Assembly: GCF_000327385.1 (NCBI RefSeq)
Contig: NW_008708301.1
Span: 2,148,580-2,212,579 of the forward strand
DNA length: 64,000 nt
DNA from: Lottia gigantea
Lineage: Eukaryota; Mollusca; Gastropoda; Lottiidae
Direction of reading: 5' to 3'
How positions within the stretch are numbered: the first letter of the stretch is position 1; each line of letters begins with the position of its first letter. Below the pieces are notes generated by a model. It was not told the DNA's origin, ran no database searches, and saw nothing but the letters and a program-made list of their open reading frames with translations. A program made the position numbers and the translations under genes. Of this stretch, positions 46,183-57,650 are shown in pieces.

Positions 46183-46639
46183 TTAGGTTTGTAAAAAGTC
46201 AACAAATATTTTTTTTCTCAAATTGTCTAAAAGCGCGTAATTCTTAATATCTCGCAGAAGTCTTTTGGAATAACCCCTCTCCCTTAATTTTACAAATACA
46301 GGCGGATTCAAATTCCCTGTTGAGTGCAAATTCAATGAAATCTTAGAATTTGAGATTGAATTATTCCAGAAACTTAGAAACACAATATTGGTACCGACGA
46401 TTATGGACAGGAGCCCCCCCCCCCCCCCCCGCCCCCTAATTTGCCTCATAAAGAGCTTACACGTATGTTTAAAAAAAGAAACAGGAAAATAATAATTGAC
46501 ATAGGAGTATTCTAAAAATATCAAGAAAGTTTCACTTTAATTTTTCATGATTTTGAGTAATTTATTGAATTCTCCCAAATGCATGTTTTTGTTTAAATTG
46601 TTTACTTGTTTGGCCTAATAAGCTTGTTTAGAATTTATC
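46183..46639. other. Intergenic with a homopolymer C tract
   Basis: A run of about 18 C at 46411-46428 followed by gcccccta. The 113-residue minus-strand frame across it (RGRGGGGG) is not a credible gene. Confidence 0.4.
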
Positions 46640-47060
46640 TCAAAATAGTATGAGTTATTGCCCTTGTTTCAATGTTTAACTCGTAGATTTTGACAAAACT
46701 TGGTAATAAGGATCTCGACGAAACTGTGTGAGTGTTTGTTATCTCCCACGGAGAAACCCTACAAAATAATTTATCAATTTTTAGCTTGTAAACACTCTAG
46801 AATATTTGATGGATTTTGACAAAACTTGATGTGAACGTTTGTAATCACCAAAGGATGAACCCATATTAAAAACAGAAAAATCAGAAAATATTTGATGTGA
46901 GTTATTGTCCTTGTTTTTAATATTTTGTTTAGCACTAACACTCTAGAATACACTATTCTTAATGGATTTAGAAGAAATTTTGTGAAATAGCTTATTACAC
47001 CCTAGGATGAATAAATGAAAAAACTTCGAAAAATATTTAATATGAGTTATTGCCCTTGTT
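46640..47060 (+). repeat. Dispersed repeat, worn copy
   Basis: Same family as 5440-6075: gagttattgcccttgtttc, ttgacaaaacttgg, gtgagtgtttgttatctccc, ttagcttgtaaacactctag, repeated with a period of about 150 bp. It is more diverged than the copies at 5440 and 10365. Confidence 0.6.
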
Positions 47061-47069
47061 CTTTCAGAT

Positions 47070-47312
47070 TTTGTGAGATTTGCATGCGGAAGAATAATTC
47101 GAAAACTAGTCGTTTTGTGAACAGTGACAGTCAAGCGGATGTTGATATAATGTCGTGGTCATGATACATGTATATTGAATTTTTGAACAGAAACTAAGTA
47201 TTGGCCTGTCATTCTTGTGACCAATACGAAAGTTTTCAACGATATTTCTGGAAAAAGCTATACAAGGTTGAATGTAGTGATTTAACATGGAAAGAGGTGG
47301 CATACAAGAGTC
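47070..47312. mobile_element. Diverged relative of the 466-bp MITE
   Basis: Matches the right half of the MITE at 42532: tagtcgttttgtgaa, gttttcaacgatatttctgg, aaaaagctatacaaggttga, tttaacatgg, ending with agagtccata. It is clearly older than the pair at 42532 and 55133. Confidence 0.6.
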
Positions 47313-49159
47313 CATATAGAGAGCAAGCCAGCCCGAGAAGCAGGGCTAGTAGGCCCAGCCTGGTATTCATTTTTATCGGATAGCCTGGGAGGCCAAGTCA
47401 CGGTGCATGCGCCAAGCATATTTTAATTTAACCCACATGGCTTTCACAAAAGTAAACAAGATAAAACTTCCCTGTACAGAAGATGATTTCACAGCATTTT
47501 AAATCCCAGAAAGGAGTTAATTGAGTGTCTATCTTCCATGAAGTGTAAAATCACAAATGGCTTCGACAGATAACGTCTGGTATTTTTTCTGGACAATGAT
47601 TATAATGCATTTAAACCAAATAATTTACCCACAACCCATAACCTTTGTTTTATTTAGGCCAATAATATACCGTTCATCAGTGTTCCTCTTTCTAACAGGC
47701 TAATGATTCAATTGTTAATATAAAGTAGGCTGGAAAAGTAGGGATAACATGATTACATGAAACCTGGCTCTCTATCCATATAAATACGTTTAAGTAGTTC
47801 CAAAGAAAGTAACTGTAGTGAGTTTTCACCCTTTATAAATATAATTTATTTTTATTTCGCTCACAGGCACTGTAAATATTGATATTTTGGAATTCTAGAA
47901 TTGTAGAATATCTGGTGAATATACTAAATTAAATCATCAGAAAAGGAGCAGTCATCCTTGGTCCACTATAGAAGTGGTTCAAGCAAGGCAGAAAATGCCT
48001 CAACGATGAACCACATCCTAGTGCACATTTTTCAGAAAACATGACCCTCTATGAATGTCTTTTTAGGGTGGCTGCAGAAAATTTCTTCTTGATCGGCATC
48101 GCTAACAAAAGTGTGTAATCCCAGAAAGGTTCTATATAGAGTAACAAATGAATACACTCGACTTGGTCTTTCACAGTGGGGTTTACAAATTTTCAGCCAA
48201 CGTTCGTATATATTTGTTGAAACAAGTAAAAGGTAAACTTAATAAATAAAAAAAAAAGAATAAATACATTAGTGCTTTCAAAAGCTGTTAATTTTTCATT
48301 AGCAGAGATAATAACAATCATTCGGAAAACTTCAGAAATAGAGTGTCCGAGAAATTAAAATGAACTACGTATCAGGCAGTTTCAAAGACTCACAGGGCAT
48401 AAAATCATCTATATTATATTATACATATATTAATTTTAACTTTATTTATGGGGGAGTATTTGACAGCTTAAAAAATACTTGTGTCTATGTGCACAGATTT
48501 ATCAAATTCTGTTGAGATCTTAATCTCTTTCATGGATTTTCCATTAATTTCTATGAGGGAATAATACTTGTTTAAAAACTTCATTTGCTTATACTTTTAC
48601 TACAACCAATAGTGACAAACAGTGTCGAAAAAACATGTCATTGTTAGTATATTAAAGTATCCAATACTTGCTTTTTTAAGTCCATCACTAAAAACTTCGA
48701 ATTAAAGATTCAGAATCTGATTAACATGCCGATCTAATGCAGGTTACTTAAAAAGGTTACATCACTTATACTTCACAAAAATGCAGTGGCGACTTATATA
48801 TCAAACCATAAAATTCTAAAAGAAAAAAAATTTGTTTCAAATTTATGTCAAGTATTTGTTGGCAAGATGTTTGTACCATTCCGAGCTTGGTATATCATTT
48901 GATAACATTTGACATAAAATCAAAACCAAACCGGTATTAGCAAAAAGACGCGATTTTAAATCATTTTGACAAAAAGAATCGTATTAAGCTGTTTTCGCGA
49001 TGATAAACAAAGCTCATTGATAATGACAGCGATTTCAGAATACTTTTATTAAACAACCTTTATATCAGTCTACAAGAGTCGCTTACATATCTTGAAACAC
49101 AGTTAAATAAGTATGTATTTACAATGCTAAAGGTAGCATTTACATTTTTATGCAATGTG
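47313..49159. other. Intergenic downstream of PFL4
   Basis: No gene. About 47760-47960 is related to 42190-42300. About 48300-48430 (aacaatcattcggaaaactt, gaaatagagtgtccgagaa, cacagggcataaa) matches 56165-56275, the flank of PFL5. These are the edges of a duplicated PFL segment. Confidence 0.5.
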
Positions 49160-49392
49160 TCAAAATACCACCATCTCTCTAAAATTCAAAGCTTTGCTGG
49201 ATCTTGGACTGATGAATATAAATCGTGAAGAGAAACTGACTCCTGGTTGGTTACATGATGTTATATTATAAGCGTCATGTGCAGTTGTTCCAGTATCTTT
49301 GTAACAAAGTGTTGTTCCATTAAACGTTTCAAAATTACAGTGTCCAGTGGAGCTCAACCTCAACTCAAAACCTATGATTCTATTTATGCTGC
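49160..49392 (-). CDS. PFL4 exon 3: second half of F-type-lectin-like domain
   Basis: Acceptor actatattttag, phase 1. SINRIIGFELRLSSTGHCNF, ETFNGTTLCYKD, NITSCNQPGVSFSSRFIFIS and LNFREMVVF then a stop, four codons shorter than PFL1. All three cysteines and the candidate third contact residue (Arg172) are present. Confidence 0.82.
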
Positions 49393-49959
49393 CTAAAATA
49401 TAGTACATACATTAAAAAAATTCATGTTATTGCCAGAATCAAAATTGATAATACTATATTATGTATACTGAAGTCTAATTCAAAGATACGAAGAAAAATC
49501 CTTGTCTCCATAATACAAAACTGGAAGACCACAAGGATAGAGGCAAAAAGGAACAAGCCGGTTGTTTGTCAATAGTGATAAATTTCAAAATTGACATATT
49601 TTCACACCAAATTATCTATCAATTTCTTTCAAGGATTGTAGGTCACTTATGGGCTGAAACGGATTAGTGTAGCAGCTCATGTACCGAGGAAACCATGTAT
49701 AAAACTCACATTTCAGGAAAGGTCCTCCTCATAGAACAAACATGGTTAAACCCAGACTTTTCAAATATTCAGCTGCACATAATCAGAAAAAAAAACGTAG
49801 GTGTATCAGAAAAAATGAAGTTTTATCACAAAAGCCGGGAGTGTATCCAAAAAGCGGAGGTGTTTCAAATAATATCGGATATCGGATGATGATAAACTGA
49901 ACATTTAAAGGATCGAGAAAAAGTATAAATACATTTATTACAAATTCATTGGTTCTTAC
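49393..49959 (-). other. PFL4 intron 2
   Basis: 567 bp, AT-rich, with no insert that I recognise. It is the best example of an undisturbed intron 2 in the family together with PFL2 (236 bp). Confidence 0.6.
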
Positions 49960-50169
49960 TTGAGTATCCAGTATTCCTGTTATATACAACAATAGACTGA
50001 AAGTAATATATTTTCTCCAGATCGACACACCACCATTCTAGTTCTGAGTGTTTTGTATGGAGAGTCCCATTGTGTATACCGTCAACTCCTCTACATGCTG
50101 CTGCTTTACTACTAAATACACTGCTCATGATGACAGGCTTATTTAAAGCGATGTTATCTATGAAGGAAT
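49960..50169 (-). CDS. PFL4 exon 2: first half of F-type-lectin-like domain
   Basis: 210 nt, phase 1-1, acceptor ggatacttcag, donor gtaaga. It reads DSFIDNIALNKPVIMSSVFS, CRGVDGIHNG, LEWWCVDLEKIYYFQSIVVY. His135 and Arg162 are 26 residues apart as in the F-type-lectin motif, and the WWC cysteine (145) is kept. The sequence around the Tyr-Asn-Arg codons (gttatatacaac on the plus strand) is the empty site of the MITE seen in PFL3. Confidence 0.83.
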
Positions 50170-51535
50170 CTGAAGTATCCAATTAACAAAATCATAAAAA
50201 CATGCGTCCGTTTTCAATACACGATTGGCCGTTTCTTGGTGTCATGCTATGGTTTGGACACGCCCGGATATGATTGTTTCGTTTGAGTTCCCTATTGGAT
50301 CTCCATCTGACACGGCGATCACGATCGTATTCCATGAATTCGTGGTTGGTGATAGGTATTTTGGATATGGATGTATCATTCCTGTCTGTTCTTAGTGCCC
50401 AATTGAGCTATCAATACCGCGTTCAAAGACGCCAAACGGATAATTAGAGCTATCTATTGTGGAAATTATGTTCAGATTTTCTTAACATTTCTACATACGA
50501 AGATAATTACAAAAAGGTTTATCAAGTATAATAGAGAAAATTCGCCAATTATTACCGAATTTCTACGGAAGTGTCGTTGATTTAAGTCATCATTGATGTT
50601 GAGTAAGTCAGTTAGGACAATCTGGCACTTACAGATAGGTGTCGATGCATTCGTCAATAACCGATGGCCTCCAGCCCCACTGCGGTGTTTTATTCCACTA
50701 TCGATATTCTAATGCAATCGTAGTTTTAATCGTGGACTTATCGTATCGCGGTGATCCTGTCCGATCTTATCAGGTCATGAGGTCGTGGCAATCGTGTTTA
50801 TCGCAGAAACTATTCGCCGAACGATTACAATCGCCGTCTTAATCAAGGTAATGTTATCAGACCATGAAGTCAGTCGTGGCCATCGTGTTAATCGTAGGTA
50901 GTGTTCAAAAAAATTTTCTACGATCAACACGACCAATTATCAATCATCATTGTATCGTTTATATTATATATATATTTCATCGTAACAATCCGCGACTGAC
51001 TACATCTAATCGAGCTTCCAAATGTGATGATTGGGGTCGATCTCAAACAAACATTTAATCGTGGACAAAATCGGAACAATCCTATCGAAATCCATATGAT
51101 GGTGTGTGAATGGAAACAGGCCGCCTACGAGACCATATATCGTACTAAAATTGAAGACGATCCCGATTGACAATGGATCGTGTTGATCGTAGAAATCTTT
51201 TGAACCCTAAAAAAGTTTCCAATATTAACACGATAACCACAACCGACCTGAAGATCTGAAAGGATAACCACGATTTGCGCACGATTACGACCATGATTTC
51301 CACCGTGCGGCGAAAGGTGATGAGAGGAACCTAGCATTTCATTTAGACTCGCATCGTATCGACTATAGCAGAAACTATTTCAATAAAACCTGAGTTAAAT
51401 TCTTTACCAAGAGGTACAATTCAAATTAGGCCAGGACAGGGCAGTCAATTGTTAACTGCCGATTGGGGCAGATTGTTTGAAATGTAAGCAAACAGAAAGT
51501 CACATTTCCCAACTGTAAAAGTTAAATAGGTTTAC
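50170..51535 (-). other. PFL4 intron 1 with repeat DNA
   Basis: Much of it, about 50220-51320, is made of gatcg/cgatc-rich repeat sequence related to 29000-29600. No gene is seen; the 60-80-residue frames are repeat-derived. Confidence 0.5.
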
Positions 51536-51827
51536 CTTTGGGTAAAAAAGTTTTCATACCAACATGTGTAACAGGCGTGTCAGGATAACATTTTGGGAAT
51601 GTATCATAGAAATAACACATCTGACGAGAATTATGATATGCCACTCCAAAACAAAGATCATCAACAACACAGGAATAGACACACCCCACTCTACCGGTTA
51701 CTTCGTCTTGACGATAATATCCCGATATTAGTTTATCTTTTAAATATGAGGTGAAAATCTTTGATGAAATTCCAAAACTTTCAGAAATAAACAAAATAAA
51801 TGCGGCTTTTCTGATTAATGAGAACAT
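51536..51827 (-). CDS. PFL4 exon 1: signal peptide and PAN/apple-like module
   Basis: Exon 1 of PFL4 (51827-51536, 50169-49960, 49392-49160; 244 residues, all phases consistent). The signal peptide is about residues 1-17 (LIRKAAFILFISESFG). The PAN-like module has Cys 49, 53, 59, 71 and 80, numbered exactly as in PFL1, and VAYHNSRQMCYFYDTF. The donor is AAG/gtaaac. Upstream on the plus strand (52050-52262) stands the PFL intergenic block, but the head-to-head partner is gone. The gene looks functional, and of all units it keeps the lectin triad best together with PFL1. Confidence 0.84.
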
Positions 51828-53634
51828 TTTTCTCTTATTTTCAAACCTGCGACTGAAACGTAAACATCGTAACTACATAAGTAGTCAGTAAACATTGCTA
51901 TTCAGTAGTAACTCTAGACACAATTTATTTTAAATAGTTAATGTCCTCCTGTAAAGTTTATTGTTTTGTAAGTATAGACATAGATTGTTCCAACAACAAA
52001 AGATAAATGTTATTTGTATGTATTTTGTCTTCGTAAAAAAAATTGTAAAGGGTATAATCGACGTACACTGGCAAAAAGGATTTGCCGCATGGTGACATTT
52101 TAAGTTTACCTTTACCTCCTGGGAATTTTGATATACTGATTTGAACTCCTACTAATAACAGTCCAATTAAGAACATTTATTTCCTCCGTATGAAAGAGAA
52201 ATTTTATATATTTCTCAACCAGTCAAGCAAATCACATTTCTGTTATGATTTAATGCTAAGTCTGAACGACATTGTAAACGGTACTACCAATTTTCATTAC
52301 ATTACTCACCTTTCATGATATATACGGCATCTAATTTAAAATTGAACAGTTTGCATTCACAAATATTTTACTCTATCAGATGATAATTTCACTTGATGGT
52401 TGAACTTTATTTTTAAAGAATTGTTGCGATCAGAGAGATAATCTTTGAGTAACCTGGTCCCGGTTTTTACCATGCCAGACTCTATCAAATGCCTTACCTA
52501 CAATATATAAAAATTCGGCCTTAATTTAAGTCCTTTTTCGAGCTCGTCACATATTTGATGATAAATTTCGACTAGTTGGTAAGTATACCTGATTCTAAAA
52601 CCAGAATGTATAAGGACAATTATATCATTTGAAACAAAGAAGTCACCCTTTTCTGATCGGGTCGAATTACATGGCGATGAAACTCGGCCCTTGGTGGTGT
52701 GAGTTACTCGATCTTCTTCATTCTTTCAAACTCGCTCTGATCATGGTAATTCTTATTGATTGGTAGTCGAATGCGAAATTCAGAAGTGACAAACTTTCTG
52801 AATTCAGACAATGAACCAGGTGTGTTGGAATGGGGTAATTTAGAGGAGATTGCTTCTGCTAAGCTATTCGGATCAGGATTTTGGACGAATAGTCATTCCA
52901 ATTTACTCTCTAAAAGAAAGTAGCGATATCTGGAAGATGCCAGATAGTTAGTTTTTAAACTTTGTATGTCGGACGTGATATGCGTAATGGGATTCAAAGG
53001 GGGAAGTGATCACTGATGCAAGTGTCAAGAAATTCAGACTCGAGAATAAGGTCTGGACAGGTGCCAAGAGCTACATCTAGAATGAATTTTCAGTTTTCCT
53101 AGTATTGAAGAGTGTAATTAACTTTTTTTATTATACGCACTCAGTTCACGTTGTTAGCTAATAATTACACTTCGCTGCCTTTTGTACTTTCCTATCTCTT
53201 TACCGGTTACCAAGGTGTTGGCCATGTTGAATTAAGAAAAAGATTATTATAAGTTTATTATGTAGTTCTACACAATTCTATTTACAAAGTCCTTCCCATT
53301 CATATACATATATCTTTTTATATAACCTCATAACCCTTTGGTGGTTAGGTACATCAACTTTATAGGTTACAGTTTAAAACCGATATTCTGCCTGTATATG
53401 TGATACAGCATTTAAGTTACTTGTATAATATTAATGTTGCTATTTGATATATATATTTCAGTGTGATATATTTTCGTTTTATTTTAAGACCTGTTGTAAT
53501 TATTTCAGTTAGTACTTTCAGGGTTTTTGTTATATAATAAATCTTTATATTTTGAACCCTTGGTGTGATGTTTTAACATTATAAAAATAACACGGACTAC
53601 ATTCGATTATTAGAATTAAAAGAATTATTAGAGT
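51828..53634. other. Intergenic, with orphan PFL block and repeat pieces
   Basis: 52050-52262 is homologous to the PFL5-PFL6 spacer (ataatcgacgtacactgg; tttctcaaccagtcaagcaa; atcacatttctgttatg), but the match ends before the ggtattag part and no exon 1 follows. About 52690-52780 matches the inside of the element in the somatomedin-B gene intron. No gene is seen. Confidence 0.5.
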
Positions 53635-53862
53635 TGGTCCATAAGGGCACACTCCGGTAATTCATTTGCCATCTGTTTCCATGCTAAATCTCAAAATTCA
53701 ACTTTTTCCAGAGATCTCGTTGAAAACTTTCAAGTATGTTTTAGTTTCAGGACAAGAATTCAATATATCATGTGAGATTTCTGGAAAAAGTTATAGAAAT
53801 TTGAATTTCGCGATTTAACATGGAAACAGATAGTAAATGAAATACCGGTCTTAGCCCGTAAG
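53635..53862. mobile_element. Short foldback relative of the 466-bp MITE
   Basis: About 230 bp. The left part (attcatttgccatctgtttc, aaattcaactttttcc, gatctcgttgaaaactttc) is like the MITE end in one orientation. The right part (gagatttctggaaaaagtta, tttgaatttcgcgatttaac) is like it in the other, so it is nearly palindromic. It is diverged and not recent. Confidence 0.6.
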
Positions 53863-55132
53863 TGTTGGTATCATGTTACTACCTATCCGGAAAATTTACA
53901 GTGAACGCGGTTATCGTTTGAAGTCTGCCGAAAGCGTTGCGATGACAGACATTACTTCAAAGACAAAGTACCCCACTTACGACACTGATACCTCTCAATT
54001 CTCAACATTTATCATTCAAGAAAACAAAATATCTATAAACAATTTGAACTGCAGATTTGAAATAACTTTTCTAATATGATCTTTATCAAACCACTTCTCG
54101 GGTTAAAACATGTTCGTATACATCCTGTTTATCTATCGATCAAATACAATGTATAACAGACACAAACGTCGTTTTTATTTAAGCAAATCATATTGACACA
54201 GATCAAAGTGTGCATTTATATAAGCGAAGCGCCAACAACGATTTATGTTATCAAATTGCCAAAGCACTGATCCAAATCGAACAAATCGTGGCTTACAGTG
54301 CTTTGGTACGATTTGTTTCAAGATGGCGGGCAACAATGACAAAAAGTAAAAAATATCTCTAGAACAAGTTCTAAGATTATGGGAATCAAGACAAACATTA
54401 TTTTTTTTACCAGCGTTTGAAATTTTGTATCATCAAAGAGAAAGAAGAAAATTCTATTCCGCTGGCAGATTTAACTGTTCCAAGTCTATTGGGATAATTG
54501 AGAAGTAAACATGCAACTCGGTTATATCGATGAATCATTTATTTAAGGCGATTAATTTATACCACGTGTTGATAAATCAGTAGAAAAAGCGAGATGATAC
54601 TTTTTGCATCAATAAAAACGCCTAAGAAAAGAGAAAGATAAAAATTTGGGTAAATTTTCTATCTTTTAAAAAGCAAAGTTGACTCATCTGATCGCCTTAG
54701 TTGAGCTAGTTTGGCTCGCAACCTCAGAGAATTCATATACCTTGTTCAATCCACTCTACCTTGATCATAAAATGTCGAATGTGACAGTTATAGATTCCCA
54801 GTTTACTACAGATTAAGCACAATGTAAGCGACCATTAATTTCAAAACACGGCAAGTATATGTTGTGTAGGCAAATTCATCTGTGGATTGCTCACCTGGCA
54901 TAGCGTAACCCATTACATTAGCCGAGAAAAAAGTATACAGTCCGTAAAAATCCAGTTGGTTCCATGCTCGGGTTGGTTGAGAAGGTCTGAGTCAATCGTA
55001 TCTACGGCAACCATTCTCGCTACTCCTGACAATAATCTCGTATGCGGTTGGCGGATAAATCAAACTACTTTTAAATATTAAGTCATGTGACAATAAATTT
55101 CTTCAGCTTAATTTTACTCTCCATTGACATCT
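53863..55132. other. Intergenic, with a dispersed repeat copy
   Basis: About 54160-54345 is the inverted partner of 3720-3905 (cacagatcaaagtgtgcat, aaatcgtggctta, cagtgctttggtac, caagatggcgg). About 53995-54150 resembles 30170-30310 (tctcaatactcaacattta, ttcaagaaaacaa, accacttctcgg, ctatcgatcaaata), another old repeat. No gene is seen. Confidence 0.5.
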
Positions 55133-55598
55133 GGACTCACTCCACTAATTCATTTGCCATCTCTTCCCATGTTAAAACACGAAATTCAACCTTCTATAAC
55201 TTTTTCCAGAAATCTCGTTGAAAGCTTTCCAATATGTCGAATGAAACCCTGACCAATTCTCAATGTCTCCTAAAAAATTCATTATATGATGACCATGAAA
55301 ATTTTGAGCTACTAAAATTGAAAGTAGACTACTACCGGTTATACTCATCCGCTAGAGTTTGGCACTTCACAAAACGACTATTTTTAGAATTAGCCTTCCG
55401 CCTTTAAGTCTCTCATCATCTCACCAAATCTGAAAGATAATGCAATTTCAGACATCAAATTCCAAATCTAGACCAAATTTTACCCAAAAATAGGCAGGCA
55501 AAAACCCCAAAAGGGAGAGAGAAAGAAGATTTCTAAAAATAGCCTGGACTACATTCCTATACAATCATTTGCATAAAATGTTTTAGTGGAGTGAGTCC
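55133..55598. mobile_element. 466-bp MITE, second near-identical copy
   Basis: Inverted relative to 42532-42997, same length, same 16-bp ends GGACTCACTCCACTAA, flanked by atct/atct. One base difference was found by eye over the whole element. The match stops exactly at the target duplications. Confidence 0.9.
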
Positions 55599-56654
55599 AT
55601 CTGATGACTAGTCTCTAACACCCAGACTTCTGTCTACGACGAGGATATAGTTACAAGGGAGATAACTTGCATCGGAAGAACAATATTTCGTAACTTCAGC
55701 CTAACAATTAAAGAAGATTTTCTTCCATCTGCATACGAGGTTACTGTCAGGCGTATCGAGAATGGACGTCGTAGCTACGATTGAGTCCGAGAGGAATTTC
55801 TCGATCGGATTGAATCATACTTTTGGCCCAAACTAGTACACTTCTTTGATAAACAAAATTAAAGATCAGCAATTGCAGTGTTAACATTGTCTTTGTTCCA
55901 GACCATCTTATAAACCCATCTATTGCAATCGCCAGAAATTGATAAAAACTGGCTATTGGACAGTCATCCACTGTATCAAAGTGCAGTGCAAAATTCAAGC
56001 GTGACAAAGCAGAGCAATAAACGAAACATTCGATTTGGTATGATTCTTTCTCGTTTAGGCTTAGAACTTTTATTTATCAAAACAAGAAAACTGTTAACTT
56101 AATGAACACAAAAATAAGGAATAGACACACAAGAGACTACTGATTATCTATTTGCTGATGTAATAACAATAGTTCGAGAAACTTCCGAAATCGATAGTCC
56201 GAGATATTGAAATTAACTACTACTGTATGTATTCCATAGAGTCACACAGGGCATAAAGCTTTATATTATATTATATACATATATATATATTACATCATTT
56301 GAGACTTATATATAATCACACCGGATTGCAATTATTTACGATCTTGGGTCGATTAAGAATGTACTAGATAGTAGGCAAACGCGAGTCAAATTTCCCCCAA
56401 AAGTACAGATTCAAAAACTCGTAATCCATCGCTCGCTCCCATCGCGCTTATTGGGTTCTTACTAGCCTTCCTCTAACCTGAATTAATGAAACAACAGTTT
56501 TAATAGCAGGAAAAAACATGATCATAAAATGATCGTTTCGCAAGCCGTGCTTAAATTTCGTTCATGGAGATGCTACGACGCTTGCATAACAACCTTGTCA
56601 ATTCCAGTGCGTTGTCATCAGATCACCAAAAACTGGCGTTTGTTTTGAACATCT
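55599..56654. other. Intergenic, flank of the PFL5 unit
   Basis: About 56165-56275 matches 48310-48420, the flank of PFL4. A TA-rich microsatellite lies at about 56275-56300. No gene is seen. Confidence 0.5.
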
Positions 56655-57290
56655 CCAATGCGAAAACCGCACGATAACCTATCTGTTAACCTAAAAAAAA
56701 TCACCTTCCATAAGTTCTTTAAAGCCGCTCTAAAATCAAATAACATTATCGTACCCACTTCTTACTTTTTTGGCTGTCGAAAAAATCAAATCTTACATTC
56801 TCGTCTTCGTGTCTCTTGTTACGATCTAAATGGACGCAAATTTCGAACGACCTTACTCGCCCTTGCGGTCACCAATTCGAAAATCATTACTTACTCCATT
56901 GTCCGATACATTCAGATGCACACGTAAAGCGACTAAACCCACTGATTTATCAATTGATACTCTTTTATTCGGAACAACATGTCACGAATCATCCATTATC
57001 ATATTCGAGCAAGTTCATAACTTAATTCAGCTCAGCGAAAGGTTCCGTATTACCTAGATTTTCAACCAATACCACAAGCACCAAAGTGTAGATAACACTC
57101 ATCTAAATATGTTTAGTTTTATCTCAAAATAACTTATATATTATTTTTTCAACATGTTCTCTTTTTGCATATATCATGTATTTTTCTGTATTTTTTTAAA
57201 GTCTGTTACCCAAACCTTTTCATTATTATATGAATAAAATATTGTTTACCAAAAAATAAATGTGGTTTCCTACATGCCAAGACCACCATT
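56655..57290 (+). mobile_element. LINE 3' end relic
   Basis: The last domain of a LINE polyprotein is readable in shifting frames: DNLSVNLKKITFHKFFKAAL, QILHSRLRVSCYDLNGRKF, then LLHCPIHSDAHVKRLNPLIY, DTLLFGTTCH and FEQVHNLIQLSERF. This is the LHSRLRxGCSDLN ... HYLLHCPxY ... LLFG ... FExVHxFI pattern of several marine invertebrate LINEs. The tail after about 57060 with aataaaat may be its 3' UTR. At least two frameshifts are present. Confidence 0.72.
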
Positions 57291-57650
57291 ATTGCGACTT
57301 CAACTTTTCAATATGAAATGCATCCTCATTGATATGGGTCGTTTTTCTTTATCTTTTCTTATTACAGTATAGCATTCGTTATCAGTTACGTTCCTTGAAC
57401 TTTTATAATTTATCATTTTTTTTTTGGTACAATCCGCCAATTTTTTATTTTTTAAAATTTTTTTTAGTACGTATAAGTTGTTGTGCATGTTAAGCAGGTA
57501 TTCTTCGAGACACCTCATACCACTTTTAATAATCAATTATGATTGATATACTTCCTCATGTGAAAAATCTGTTTCAGTAAAATGTCGTTTTGGATTTCGG
57601 TTTCGTTAAACGGTTAGATCAGTATGTAATTACAATGTTGAAGGTAGGAC
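57291..57650. other. Unassigned sequence displacing PFL5 exon 3
   Basis: AT-rich, with a 78-codon minus-strand frame at 57300-57536 that I do not recognise. It stands just downstream of where PFL5 exon 3 is cut. Confidence 0.3.

Noticed and set aside
46183-46524. 113-codon frame with a glycine run
   Set aside because: The glycines come from the homopolymer C tract; flanks show no coding signal.
50220-51320. gatcg-rich palindromic words that could suggest a CRISPR-like array
   Set aside because: No regular spacing and no constant repeat; similar words at 29000-29600 mark it as a dispersed eukaryotic repeat.
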